A DNA stretch of 64,000 nucleotides, taken from positions 1 to 64,000 of the forward strand of contig CAZRYF010000005.1 of the NCBI GenBank assembly GCA_964604165.1, read 5' to 3'. This document shows, piece by piece, positions 7,926-16,445 of this stretch. Each line of letters starts with the position of its first letter. Position 1 is the stretch's first letter. The notes under the pieces are model-generated. The model saw only the letters and a list, made by a program, of their open reading frames with translations, had not been told where the DNA came from and ran no database searches. This DNA comes from JAYZDK01 sp964604165. GTDB taxonomy: Bacteria > Myxococcota_A > UBA796 > CAJQPC01. The translations under genes and the position numbers were made by a program.

Positions 7926-10426
7926 GATGTAAACCCCGAAGGTTCCGCCCACCCCCGTTGAGTAGTTGTGGGTGTGCCAGGTGACCATGTACACCGGTGA
8001 ACCGGAAAAGACCGTGGGACACGAGTTCCCGTGGCTGTCGCTGTAGGTGGAGAAGCCCCGGTTGTTGTAGTGGCCGTTGCAGGTGCCGGTGCTGCCGTCC
8101 GCAGCGGTGCTGGTGAAGCTCTGGTTGGTCCACTCGGTGCTCGAGAAGCTGCTCCAGGCGCTGCTGTCGTAGGTCTGCAGGTAGGTGCTGGAGCCGTCTG
8201 ACTTGGAGACCAATGCTTGCCCCTGGCCGGCCTGGGCCAGGGCGACAATGTCCGCGTCGTCGATCTTTGCGTGGGTGGTGCGGCCGGAAAGAGAGCTTTC
8301 GCTGACGGCCGCGGTGGTAGCATGGAATCCGCTGATCACCCACTCCACCAGCGTCCATCCCCCGCCGTCCGTGGTCATGTCGCAGTAGAAGTCAGCTGCC
8401 GCCTGGCCGTTGACGGTCAGGGAGTAGATGCCGTCGGTGGTGTTCCCCTGGTTCAAGAGATCCAGGCAGGAATTGCAGGCGGAAGTGCTGCCGCTTGTGT
8501 CGTCACAATCGGTGGAGTTGTCCACATAGCCACTGGGCTGGGTGCAGGCGGTTGTGGTGTTGTTGGGGTCCCCAAACCCATCTCCATCGCTGTCGAGATA
8601 CCAGGTGGATGCATCGGTGGCGTCGGCGCCGTCCGCATCCCCGGAGCAGTCGTTGTCGAGCCCGTCTGCGCAGACCTCCGTGCCGTTGGGGTTTACAGCG
8701 GCCCGGCTGTCGTCACAGTCTGAGGCGTCCTCGATGTACCCGCTGGGCTCGGAGCAGGCCCAGATTCCTGTGAGGGGATCGCCGAACCCGTCTCCGTCGC
8801 TGTCCAGGTACCAGTCGTCGGCGTCGGAGGCGCTGTCGTCCACGGAGCCGCTGCAGTTGTTGTCGATGCCGTCGCAGACCTCTGTGGCTCCTGGGTTCAC
8901 GTTGGCGGACAGGTCGTCGCAGTCGCCGGTGGTTGCCACAAAACCGCTCGGCTGTGTGCAGGCAGTGCTCGTGGTCCAGTTGCCGCCGTACCCGTCTCCA
9001 TCCAGGTCGCCGTACCAGGAGGTGGCGTCTGTGGCGTTGTCGTCGACGCCACCGCTGCAGTCGTTGTCGATGCCGTCGCAGACCTCCGGTGCGCTGGGGC
9101 TCACGGCGCCATCTGTGTCGTCGCAGTCATCGTTGGAGGGCGCGTAGCCGCTCGGCGCAGCGCAGGCGAGCGTGTCGCCTCCGCTTCCGTGCCCGTCGCT
9201 GTCTCCGTCCAGGTAGAAGGTGGATGCGTTGGCTGCATCCGCCTCGTCCACGCTCCCGTCGCAGTCGTTGTCCACGCTGTCGCAGAGCTCGGTGGCGCCG
9301 GGGCTGACCCCTGGGTTCGAGTCGTCACAGTCGTCGGCGTTGGCGGAATACCCGGCGGGCGCGGAGCAGGCATCGGAGTAGGAGGTGGCGTCGCCAAACC
9401 CGTCCCCATCCGCATCGGCGTACCAGGTCAGGGTGACCCCCTCGTCCACGCTCCCGTCGCAGTCGTTGTCCACGCTGTCGCAGACCTCCTGTGCNNNNNN
9501 NNNNNNNNNNNNNNNNNNNNNNNNNNNNNNNNNNNNNNNNNNNNNNNNNNNNNNNNNNNNNNNNNNNNNNNNNNNNNNNNNNNNNNNNNNNNNNCCTCGT
9601 CCACGCTCCCGTCGCAGTCGTTGTCCACGCTGTCGCAGACCTCCTGTGCCCCCGGGTGGCTTTCGGCGTCCAGGTCGTCACAGTCATCCTGGCTGGCCAC
9701 GTACCCGCTGGGGGCTGTGCACTCGGTCACCATGTACTGGGTGCCCCCGTGCCCGTCGCCGTCTGAGTCCCCGTACCAGGAGGAGGCGTCGGTGGCGTCG
9801 TTGTCGACCAGACCATCGCAGTTGTTGTCGGCCCCGTCGCACACCTCGGTGCCCGAGGGGTTCGAGGTGGCGTCGTTGTCGTCACAGTCCTCGCAGGCGG
9901 CGTAGTCGTCGTTGTCGGCGTCCGCGTAGCCCACGGAGCCGTCGCAGTTGTAGTCATTCGGGTCGGTGCAGTCGGCCTCCAGGGCCCCGGGGTTGTAAGT
10001 GGGATCGGTATCGTTGCAGTCCCCCCCGTGGGACTCGTAGCCCTGGGGTTGGTCACAGGCGGTAACCGGATCAGTGTCCGTGCCGAACCCATCGCCGTCT
10101 CCGTCTGCGTACCAGGTGGTGGCATCTGTGGCGTCGGCCTCGTCCACCTCTCCATCACAGTCGTTGTCCCGGCCGTCGCAGGTCTCGGCCGCGTCCGGGT
10201 GAATGGCTGGGTCTTCGTCTTCGCAGTCCAAGGAGGCGGGAAACCCGTCCCCGTCCACGTCGATCACCTCCCCCGTGTCTGGCGGTCCCGTGTCCTGGGT
10301 GTCCACGGCCGAGTCGAGGCCGCTCTCCACGGTGCCGGTCTCGGTGGGCTCGTCCTTGTCCGAGCGGCAGGCGGTGGTGCAGAGAAGAAAAAGGGCGAAT
10401 CCGGCAATTCGGGCAGGTCGATTCAT
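7920..10426 (-). CDS. MopE-repeat lipoprotein with fibrinogen-like C-terminus, split by an assembly gap (783 aa if merged)
   Basis: The signal peptide MNRPARIAGFALFLLCTTAC has lipobox TTAC and is followed by a Thr/Asp-rich linker. The rest is a long array of MopE-type repeats (ETCDGRDNDCDGEVDE and variants), each paired with a WYxDxDGDGFG calcium-like loop. One unit is the NCDGSVGYADADNDD variant shared with two other genes. The C-terminus is a fibrinogen-like domain starting YCDMTTDGGGWT. The 100-N run at 9495-9594 interrupts it, and read literally the two halves are in different frames. The 55 bases before the gap and the 55 after it are identical; removing one copy plus the Ns (155 bases) restores a single frame. 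Because the overlap lies inside a tandem array, the true repeat number could be higher. Same architecture as the gene at 1221-3464. Confidence 0.85.
9495..9594. other. Assembly gap, 100 N
   Basis: Exactly 100 N. The left flank 9440-9494 and right flank 9595-9649 are the same 55-bp sequence, so the gap is probably a k-mer overlap that was not merged, or a collapsed repeat unit. Confidence 0.95.
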
Positions 10427-10479
10427 GTGGGCCTCGCGGTAGACCCAGTTCTACCATGCGGCGGCCCTCCGTTTCTGAC

Positions 10480-12072
10480 CTACCAGAGCCGGTAGACCCG
10501 GGGGCCGCTGGCCCCGGTTAGGGGGATCTGGTTGGACTCTATCGCCTCCACCAGGGCCCGGTGGGGGTCTGTGCGCCGGCCCACGCCGGGTCGGACCACC
10601 AGGTAGCGGATGTCTTGTGCGCGGGCAGCCGACTCGACTTGGGTTGGGTCCCTTTGCAGCGCCTGGGCCGAGAGCCCCTCCCAGAAAGCAAGCTCGGTGG
10701 CGCTTGAAGGTGTGTTCAGGGTCATGGTGAGCGGGTGGCCGTGGAGGGTCTGCTCGTACAGGGCAGCGCCGCTGGTCTCCGCAGGAAAGTGAACCACTGC
10801 CCCTGGGGGTTCGTCTCGCAGGGCCTGAAGCGGGGCGGAAGCCGCGAGGGAAACTGCGGGCACCCCCGGCTGCACTGGGGAGAGAAACAGGAACTCCCCG
10901 AGAATGCCGACTGCCAGCAAGGGGCCGAGCCAGGGCCGTCGGCTGCCCAGGACCGCCGCGAAGAGGGCGGCTGCAAGCAGGGGAGCCAGGCCGATTCTCC
11001 ATAAGAGTGAGAGGGAGGAAAACCCGGGAAGGGACTCCAGGAAGCCATAGGGTAGGGGCATGTCCATGGGGCCGGTGGGGCCCATGGCGAGCAGGGCACC
11101 GGTGCCCCCGGCCAAGAGGAGAAAGGCGCCCCGTTGCTTAAGAATCCAGGCCCCGGCCAGGGCCGCCCAGGTGGTGACCCAGCCCAGGTGGTGGGTGTGC
11201 CAGAAGCCCTCTCGGGGAATGGGGGTCGCAGCCAGCCAGCCGTTCGCTGTGGCCGCCCCGGCCCCTCGTCGAAGTCTGGACAGGTACCCGGGGCTCTCGA
11301 TGGAGACCAGCGACTCCGGGTGGTGGGCCGCCAAGCCCACCCAGCACGCCCAGGCGCCGACAAGGGCCAGCCCAAGGACCAAGGTGATCCACCGGTCCCT
11401 GGCGCCACCCCGGGTGGGGACCCCCGGTCCGAGAACCGCCAGCGAGCCCACAAACAAGAGGGCCACGACGGCCCCATACCAGCCGGAAAAGGCGCACAAG
11501 AGCATCGCGCCGCCTGCGGCCAGGATCCGCCTGCGTCCTCCGTGCACCCCCGCTCGCCAGGAAAGCCAGATCGCCGCGAGCACCCAGGTCGCGTTGAAGG
11601 TCTCGGAGGTCCCGTTGTACACCCCGGCCCACAGCACGCTGGCGGTGACCCCCGTGGCGCCCGCAGCCCAAGCGCCCGTGGGGTTTCGGTGGCTGTGGGC
11701 CAACCAGTCGGCTGCAAACCCGTGGGCCAACACGCCCGCCAGCCAGAGGCGCGTCCAGGCCAGGAAACAGTAGCTCCCGGCGAGCCCCAGGAGAGGCTCC
11801 AATCCCGTCACAAGAAGCACCCCGGGGAGGTCACCGGGAAGCAGGGTCCCTCCGGTCGGGAAGCCCAGGTCCTGCACCCTCCAGGGCAGATCCCCTGCGA
11901 GAAGGGACTCCCTCCCAAACCACAAAGACCAGAGGCTCTGGTACAAGTCTGTGCCTTCTGCCCCGGGCACGGCGGGCCAGGGCGCCGCGGCGATGGCCCG
12001 GAGGGTCCAGGCGCACGCGACCCCGTACACCAGCGCCGGCAGTGCCAAGGAGCGGAGCCGGGCGAGATTCAC
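10480..12072 (-). CDS. Multi-pass membrane protein, GT-C glycosyltransferase-like (530 aa)
   Basis: Large integral membrane protein with roughly 10-12 hydrophobic segments and a soluble C-terminal tail. A GTG start at 12072 is chosen because it overlaps the upstream stop as GTGA; the longer frame from 12219 runs back inside the neighbouring gene. After the first membrane segment it has the acidic motif EGTDLYQSLWSLWFG, matching EHTTDLAGSTWAPWW and DPVDMEGTLWAYWW in the two paralogues. In GT-C enzymes an acidic residue in the first periplasmic loop is catalytic or metal-binding. A late loop has MPLPYGFLESLPGF, the counterpart of IPLPYLLLYDHLPFF in the paralogues. The C-terminal domain (AVVHFPAETSG, YLVVRPGVG) is soluble. 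Last gene of the four-gene operon. The sugar donor and acceptor are unknown and activity is inferred from topology. Confidence 0.7.
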   Translation of the reverse strand: MNLARLRSLALPALVYGVACAWTLRAIAAAPWPAVPGAEGTDLYQSLWSLWFGRESLLAGDLPWRVQDLGFPTGGTLLPGDLPGVLLVTGLEPLLGLAGSYCFLAWTRLWLAGVLAHGFAADWLAHSHRNPTGAWAAGATGVTASVLWAGVYNGTSETFNATWVLAAIWLSWRAGVHGGRRRILAAGGAMLLCAFSGWYGAVVALLFVGSLAVLGPGVPTRGGARDRWITLVLGLALVGAWACWVGLAAHHPESLVSIESPGYLSRLRRGAGAATANGWLAATPIPREGFWHTHHLGWVTTWAALAGAWILKQRGAFLLLAGGTGALLAMGPTGPMDMPLPYGFLESLPGFSSLSLLWRIGLAPLLAAALFAAVLGSRRPWLGPLLAVGILGEFLFLSPVQPGVPAVSLAASAPLQALRDEPPGAVVHFPAETSGAALYEQTLHGHPLTMTLNTPSSATELAFWEGLSAQALQRDPTQVESAARAQDIRYLVVRPGVGRRTDPHRALVEAIESNQIPLTGASGPRVYRLW

Positions 12073-13853
12073 GGGCGGCGCTTCCTGCCTGCATGAAACG
12101 GCACATAGACCCACTTCTCCTCTTCCAGAGGCCGAATCCGCCATAGCGCCGTCTGGTCTTCGGTTCGCCAGGGGGCGCCCCAGAGCTCGGTGAAGAAAGC
12201 GCTGTAGGTCTGGGCCCACTGGCTGCGCAGTCCTGCCGGGTAGGCCGCCGGCTCCACCACGGCGTAGGCAAGCCCCATGTCCTGCAGGCCCCGCACGTCC
12301 TCCGGGGTGAGGGTGGCGCCCTGGAAGGAGCCCTGTCCCAGGTCGGCCAGCGCTGCGGTGATGCCGTTGCTCTGCAGTGCATCGGTGTACCCGGGGGGGC
12401 GGTGCTCCACCAGGTGGTCTCCATCTCCGGCGAGAATGGGCTGCCCATGGTGAGTCTGGAGGCGAAGAAGGATCCTCGTGTCGGAGAGAATGGGCAGCAC
12501 GGGGGTGGTGAGGAGCCCACCCTCCAGCCCCTCATAGACCCGCGACGGGTAGGTGCAGTGGACCTTGGAGGGCAGGGGCAGCTGGGGGTTGCGGGTGCCG
12601 GATTCGGCGAACAGTCCTGCCACGAGGAGGGGCGGTGCAATCCAGGCCATCTTCTGCCACCTCTCAATGCCGGACTGAAGCTGCAGGGCCGCCAACACCA
12701 GCAGTGGAATCCAGACCAGGATCTCCAGGCGGTGGGGCCACCAGAAGCGATCAAAGAAGGGCAGGTGGTCGTACAGGAGCAGGTAGGGAAGCGGGATGTG
12801 TGTGGGGGCTTTGTCGGCCAGGTGCAGGTAGGGCCCCAGGGTCAACACCCAGCCAAACAGGGCCATGGAAACCCACGGCTTCCAGCCCGGTACCCGGCGC
12901 ACCCCGGCCACCACCGCTGGGATCAAGATCACCAAGGCAATCTGTTTGGTGGGGTAGGCCCAGGGCCAGGGCTCCAACAGGGCGGGCCACAGGGGCCAGT
13001 GCCCCCAGCGTATGGCGTTGGCCAGGCCAAATTCCCCTCGGTCCAGGCCCGGGACGGCCATCCAGCTCATGGCCTTGCGGTTGACCCCGGGCAACGCATC
13101 GAAGCCTTGCACCAGCTGCACCAGGATCGGCAGGCAGACAAGGGTGGCCACCGCCACGGCCACCCCCAGCTGCCCCAGGACCCGGCGGCTTAGTTGGCGC
13201 CGGTACACCCCGAGCAGGGGCACCACGGCCAACACCAGAAAGAGCCCGTAGAACCAGTAGGAGAGCGCGGTCGCGGCGGCCAGACACCCGGTGCCCACCG
13301 CCCACCCAAGGCTCCCGCTTCCCCGCAGGATTCGAAGGCACCCACCGAGGGTGAGAATCCAGAAGCAGAGCAGCGTCTGGGAGAGCCGGCCCTCCCCGGC
13401 CTGGTGTAGCAGAAAGGAGCTTGTCACCAGGCCTGCCCCGGCCACCAGTGAAGCGGCGTGTCCTGCCCCGGCCTCCCGGGCGAGCCAGTGCACCGCCAGG
13501 GCGCTCGTCACGAAGAAGAGGACCAGCACCACGTTGTAGCCCAAATGGGGCCCCAGGGTGTGCACGAAGGGGGTGGCGATCAGCGCATCCAGGAGGTTGT
13601 AAAACGCAATGGGGGACTGGCCCGTGGGGAGGAAGTTGGCGGTCGCCTGAAAAGGGCTGATCCCCTGCTTCAAGGCCTCCCCGACCCACCAATAGGCCCA
13701 GAGGGTTCCCTCCATGTCGACGGGGTCGGCAAAACCCAGGGTGCGTCGGGTGGGGTCCGACCAGGCGGAAGCCGTGACCAGGAGCACCACCCCCAGGTAG
13801 AAGGCGGCCGCCCCGAGCCAGGGTTTCCATGCGTTCGTGGTCTTGCCCGTCAT
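12069..13853 (-). CDS. Multi-pass membrane protein, GT-C glycosyltransferase-like (594 aa)
   Basis: Paralogue of the gene at 13924-15681, with the same order of segments: first membrane helix, DPVDMEGTLWAYWWVGEAL with acidic residues, the loop NFLPTGQSPIAFYNLLDAL, then GLDRGEFGLANAIRWGHWPLWP, IPLPYLLLYDHLPFF and RFWWPHRLE. A soluble tail contains THHGQPILAGDGDH and EHRPPGY. ATG 13853 follows AGGA at 7-nt spacing; an in-frame GTG at 13892 adds 13 Pro/Ala-rich residues and is less likely. The stop overlaps the GTG of the next gene. Shared loops between the two paralogues suggest related chemistry, probably sugar or polyisoprenyl-phosphate handling at the inner membrane, but no characterised relative was recognised. 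Confidence 0.7.
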   Translation of the reverse strand: MTGKTTNAWKPWLGAAAFYLGVVLLVTASAWSDPTRRTLGFADPVDMEGTLWAYWWVGEALKQGISPFQATANFLPTGQSPIAFYNLLDALIATPFVHTLGPHLGYNVVLVLFFVTSALAVHWLAREAGAGHAASLVAGAGLVTSSFLLHQAGEGRLSQTLLCFWILTLGGCLRILRGSGSLGWAVGTGCLAAATALSYWFYGLFLVLAVVPLLGVYRRQLSRRVLGQLGVAVAVATLVCLPILVQLVQGFDALPGVNRKAMSWMAVPGLDRGEFGLANAIRWGHWPLWPALLEPWPWAYPTKQIALVILIPAVVAGVRRVPGWKPWVSMALFGWVLTLGPYLHLADKAPTHIPLPYLLLYDHLPFFDRFWWPHRLEILVWIPLLVLAALQLQSGIERWQKMAWIAPPLLVAGLFAESGTRNPQLPLPSKVHCTYPSRVYEGLEGGLLTTPVLPILSDTRILLRLQTHHGQPILAGDGDHLVEHRPPGYTDALQSNGITAALADLGQGSFQGATLTPEDVRGLQDMGLAYAVVEPAAYPAGLRSQWAQTYSAFFTELWGAPWRTEDQTALWRIRPLEEEKWVYVPFHAGRKRRP

Positions 13854-13923
13854 GGCCTGGTCCTGGGGGTTGGGCGCGGCGCGGGCGGGCACAGGGGCCC
13901 GCCTCTACGGGGGTTGATTCTCA

Positions 13924-15681
13924 TCACCGGCTCCTGCGGGAGGGGCGCTGGTTCGACTGGAAGCTCACGGCGATCTCCACGGGCGTTTCAATGGGCCTGA
14001 TCCTCCAGGCTGTGACCTCGCCGGCGGTGAGGTCGGGGGGGCCCCAGAGCTTCTCCAGGAAGAGCTCAAAGGTGCGCACCCACGAATACCGCAGTTCGGG
14101 CTCAAAGGTCTGGGGATCCAGCACCACCCACCCGAATCCCACGTCGAGGAGCTCCTGTACATCGCCCGGCGAGAGGGTGGTGTGCCCAAAGGCCCCGTTG
14201 CCCAGGGCCCAGAGAGAGTCGAGAAGCTCGTTGGACCGCACGAACTCCTCAAACCCCGGGGGGCGGTGCCCTGCGTGCTGCTCTCCAAGTCCTCCGAGAA
14301 TGGGTTGCTCGTGGTGGGTCTGAAACCACAGCTGATGTCGGGAGGTTCCCTGCAGGGTCATGAGCGGCAGGGTCACCACGGCGCTGTCCAGCTGCTCGTA
14401 CAGGTCCCACTCCGTGGAGATCGGTGCGTGGCTTGGAATGGGCAGGTGCGGGGTGCGCCAGGGGCTGTCCATCAGCACCAGCAGCGGGGCCGCGAGAAGC
14501 CAGGGCTTTTTGTTGCGCTGCGAAAGAAGCTGGTCTGTGGCGAGGGCCGCCAGGACAGCGAGTCCCACCACCGAAAGCAGCTCCAGGCGCTGGGGCCACC
14601 AGAAGCGGGAGAAGAAGGGCAGGTGGTCGTACAGAAGCAGATAGGGCAGGGGGATCGAGGTGGGGTCTTTTCCCAGTCTCAGGTAGGGACCCAGGGTCAG
14701 CACCCAGCCGAGTCCCGCAACGCCGCCCCAGGCGGCCCATCCCGGCACCCGCTTCCAGAGCCCCCACGCCGCAAGCCCTAGGAGGCCGGCGGAGATTTGC
14801 TTCTCTACGTCGAAGAAGGGCTCGGAGAGGAGGGGCCAAAGGGGCCAGTGGGACTGGGAGAGGGTGTTCCCCAGGCCAAACAGGCCCCGGTCGAGGCCTG
14901 GATAGGCAAACCGGGGCTCCACGGGCTTGTCCACGCCGGGAAGGTCCTGTAATGCACCGGCCAGCTCCCAGACCGCTGGCAGACAAAACAGGGCTGCCAT
15001 CGAAACCATGAGGCCCAGGAGCTTCCACTCCCGCAAGCCGAGGTTCTCCCGGTGCACCCAGAGGATCGGCAAGGCGGCCAGCACCAGGAACAGCCCGTAG
15101 TACCAGTAGGTAAAGCAGGCGCCCGCCGTGCAGATACCCGCGCCGAGGGCGATTGGGAGGCTCCCTCTCCCTTGCACCACCCGGACGCCGCCAGCCAGTG
15201 CGAGGAGCCAGAACAGGAGCAGCGCCTGGGCCGGCCGGCCATCGCCGATCTCCAGGAGCAGGAAGTTGGAGGTGGTGAGCCCCAGGGCGGCCACCACGGC
15301 CCCGGTGGGCCGCGCTCCGGCGACCCGGGCCAGGACATGGGCCCCCGCGGCTGTGCCCAGGAGGATGGCCACCACCGAGAGGTTGTACCCGAGTCGGGGC
15401 CCAAAGAGCGCGACCCAGGGGGCTCCAAGCAGGCCGTCCAGCAGGTTGTACTGGGACAGGTGGGCCTGTCCTGTGGGGAAGTAGTTCCAGGACCCATCAA
15501 AGGGGTTGATCCCCTGCCCGAGGGCGTGGCCCATCCACCAGGGCGCCCAGGTGGAGCCCGCCAGGTCGGTGGTGTGCTCTCCGCCGATGATCTGCGGTGT
15601 GGCGGTCCACCAGGCCGGGCCTGTCAGCAGCACAGCCAGCAGCGTGTACAGGGGCACCACCCAAACCGCCTCCCGTCTCAC
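13924..15681 (-). CDS. Multi-pass membrane protein, GT-C glycosyltransferase-like (585 aa)
   Basis: The start is GTG 15681, which overlaps the upstream TGA as GTGA and is preceded by GGAGG; the frame stays open further upstream only because of the assembly gap. The first helix (VVPLYTLLAVLLTGPAWW) is followed by EHTTDLAGSTWAPWWMGHAL and NYFPTGQAHLSQYNLLDG, then about ten more membrane segments, PGLDRGLFGLGNTLSQSHW, IPLPYLLLYDHLPFF and RFWWPQRLE. The C-terminal ~150 residues are soluble, with QTHHEQPILGG and GHRPPGFEEF, and end in a basic tail (NQRPSRRSR). It is clearly homologous along its whole length to the next gene at 12069-13853, so the pair arose by tandem duplication. Function inferred only from GT-C-like topology and acidic first-loop residues. 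Confidence 0.75.
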   Translation of the reverse strand: MRREAVWVVPLYTLLAVLLTGPAWWTATPQIIGGEHTTDLAGSTWAPWWMGHALGQGINPFDGSWNYFPTGQAHLSQYNLLDGLLGAPWVALFGPRLGYNLSVVAILLGTAAGAHVLARVAGARPTGAVVAALGLTTSNFLLLEIGDGRPAQALLLFWLLALAGGVRVVQGRGSLPIALGAGICTAGACFTYWYYGLFLVLAALPILWVHRENLGLREWKLLGLMVSMAALFCLPAVWELAGALQDLPGVDKPVEPRFAYPGLDRGLFGLGNTLSQSHWPLWPLLSEPFFDVEKQISAGLLGLAAWGLWKRVPGWAAWGGVAGLGWVLTLGPYLRLGKDPTSIPLPYLLLYDHLPFFSRFWWPQRLELLSVVGLAVLAALATDQLLSQRNKKPWLLAAPLLVLMDSPWRTPHLPIPSHAPISTEWDLYEQLDSAVVTLPLMTLQGTSRHQLWFQTHHEQPILGGLGEQHAGHRPPGFEEFVRSNELLDSLWALGNGAFGHTTLSPGDVQELLDVGFGWVVLDPQTFEPELRYSWVRTFELFLEKLWGPPDLTAGEVTAWRIRPIETPVEIAVSFQSNQRPSRRSR

Positions 15682-16341
15682 CGGTGCCTCCGATCCGGGC
15701 TGACCGGGAGCCAGCGTCCCTTCTCCCCATCCCGGGTGATCTCGGCCAGGCAAGCGGCCTCCCCCCCCGCGAGGCTCAAGGCCGGAGAGTCCGGGTGGAA
15801 GCGAAACACGGATCCCACAGGGGACCAGGGGCGCCGCCAGGTGGCGTGCACCGAGAGGGGGGTGGAGCCCACCCCGTGGATCAGGAGAAGACAGATTCCC
15901 CCGGCCGCCATGGGAACCACCCGGCCCTGGACTGGGGGGCGCTTCCGAACGGCGGGCACCCCCTCCAGGAGGATCCCCAGGGGGNNNNNNNNNNNNNNNN
16001 NNNNNNNNNNNNNNNNNNNNNNNNNNNNNNNNNNNNNNNNNNNNNNNNNNNNNNNNNNNNNNNNNNNNNNNNNNNNNNNNNNNNAGGATCCCCAGGGGGC
16101 CCGCCAGCACCGAGGGAAGCCACCCGGCCAGCCGGGAGCGCTTGGTCGGCCACAGGTCGGGTGCGTTCTGCAGGTTCGAGAGGATTCCCAGGCAGTAGTC
16201 CGCGAAGTCGGCGCTCATCCACTGGCCAAAAAGGAAGCGCTCGGCGAGCCACCCATCCGAGGCCGCCACCCACAACAAACCGGCCAGGAGCGCCCAACCG
16301 GGGGCCATGGGGTGGCGGTGTGGGGGCTTTGGAGGCGACAT
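15678..16341 (-). CDS. Small membrane protein of unknown function, split by an assembly gap (182 aa if merged)
   Basis: First gene of the minus-strand membrane-protein operon. ATG 16341 begins a basic N-terminus and a membrane helix (WALLAGLLWVAASDGWLAE), followed by FADYCLGILSNLQNAPDLW. The frame then enters the 100-N gap. After the gap the reading frame ending at 15678 carries PAVRKRPPVQGRVV, a second hydrophobic segment (MAAGGICLLLIHG) and a soluble beta-like tail ending PVSPDRRHR. The 15 bases on each side of the gap are identical; removing one copy plus the Ns gives one 183-codon frame, reading GPLGILLEGVPAV across the join. Its stop overlaps the next gene's GTG start. The gene could be longer if real sequence is missing. 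Confidence 0.55.
15985..16084. other. Assembly gap, 100 N
   Basis: Exactly 100 N. The flanks 15970-15984 and 16085-16099 are the same 15 bp (AGGATCCCCAGGGGG), and merging them restores the reading frame of the gene that spans the gap. Confidence 0.95.
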
Positions 16342-16367
16342 CGCCGGTCAGCCTATCCGAAAGGTGA

Positions 16368-16397
16368 TTGACAGGGCGTCCATTCAGGCCCGATGAT
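16368..16397 (+). promoter_or_regulatory. Possible sigma-70-type promoter for the 1766-aa repeat protein
   Basis: TTGACA at 16368-16373 is a perfect -35 box. GATGAT at 16392-16397 is a 4/6 match to a -10 box, 18 nt downstream. It sits in the 105-bp spacer between divergent genes and about 50 bases before the ATG at 16446. Chance match not excluded. Confidence 0.3.
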
Positions 16398-16445
16398 GCA
16401 GCGTTCGGCACGTTCAATCAGGCGATCCTCACCGCGAGCTCCCCC

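Noticed and set aside
9189..9905. Plus-strand open frame across the first N gap with Pro/Ser-rich translation
   Set aside because: It is the antisense shadow of the MopE repeat gene; repeats with GC-rich codons give long open antisense frames.
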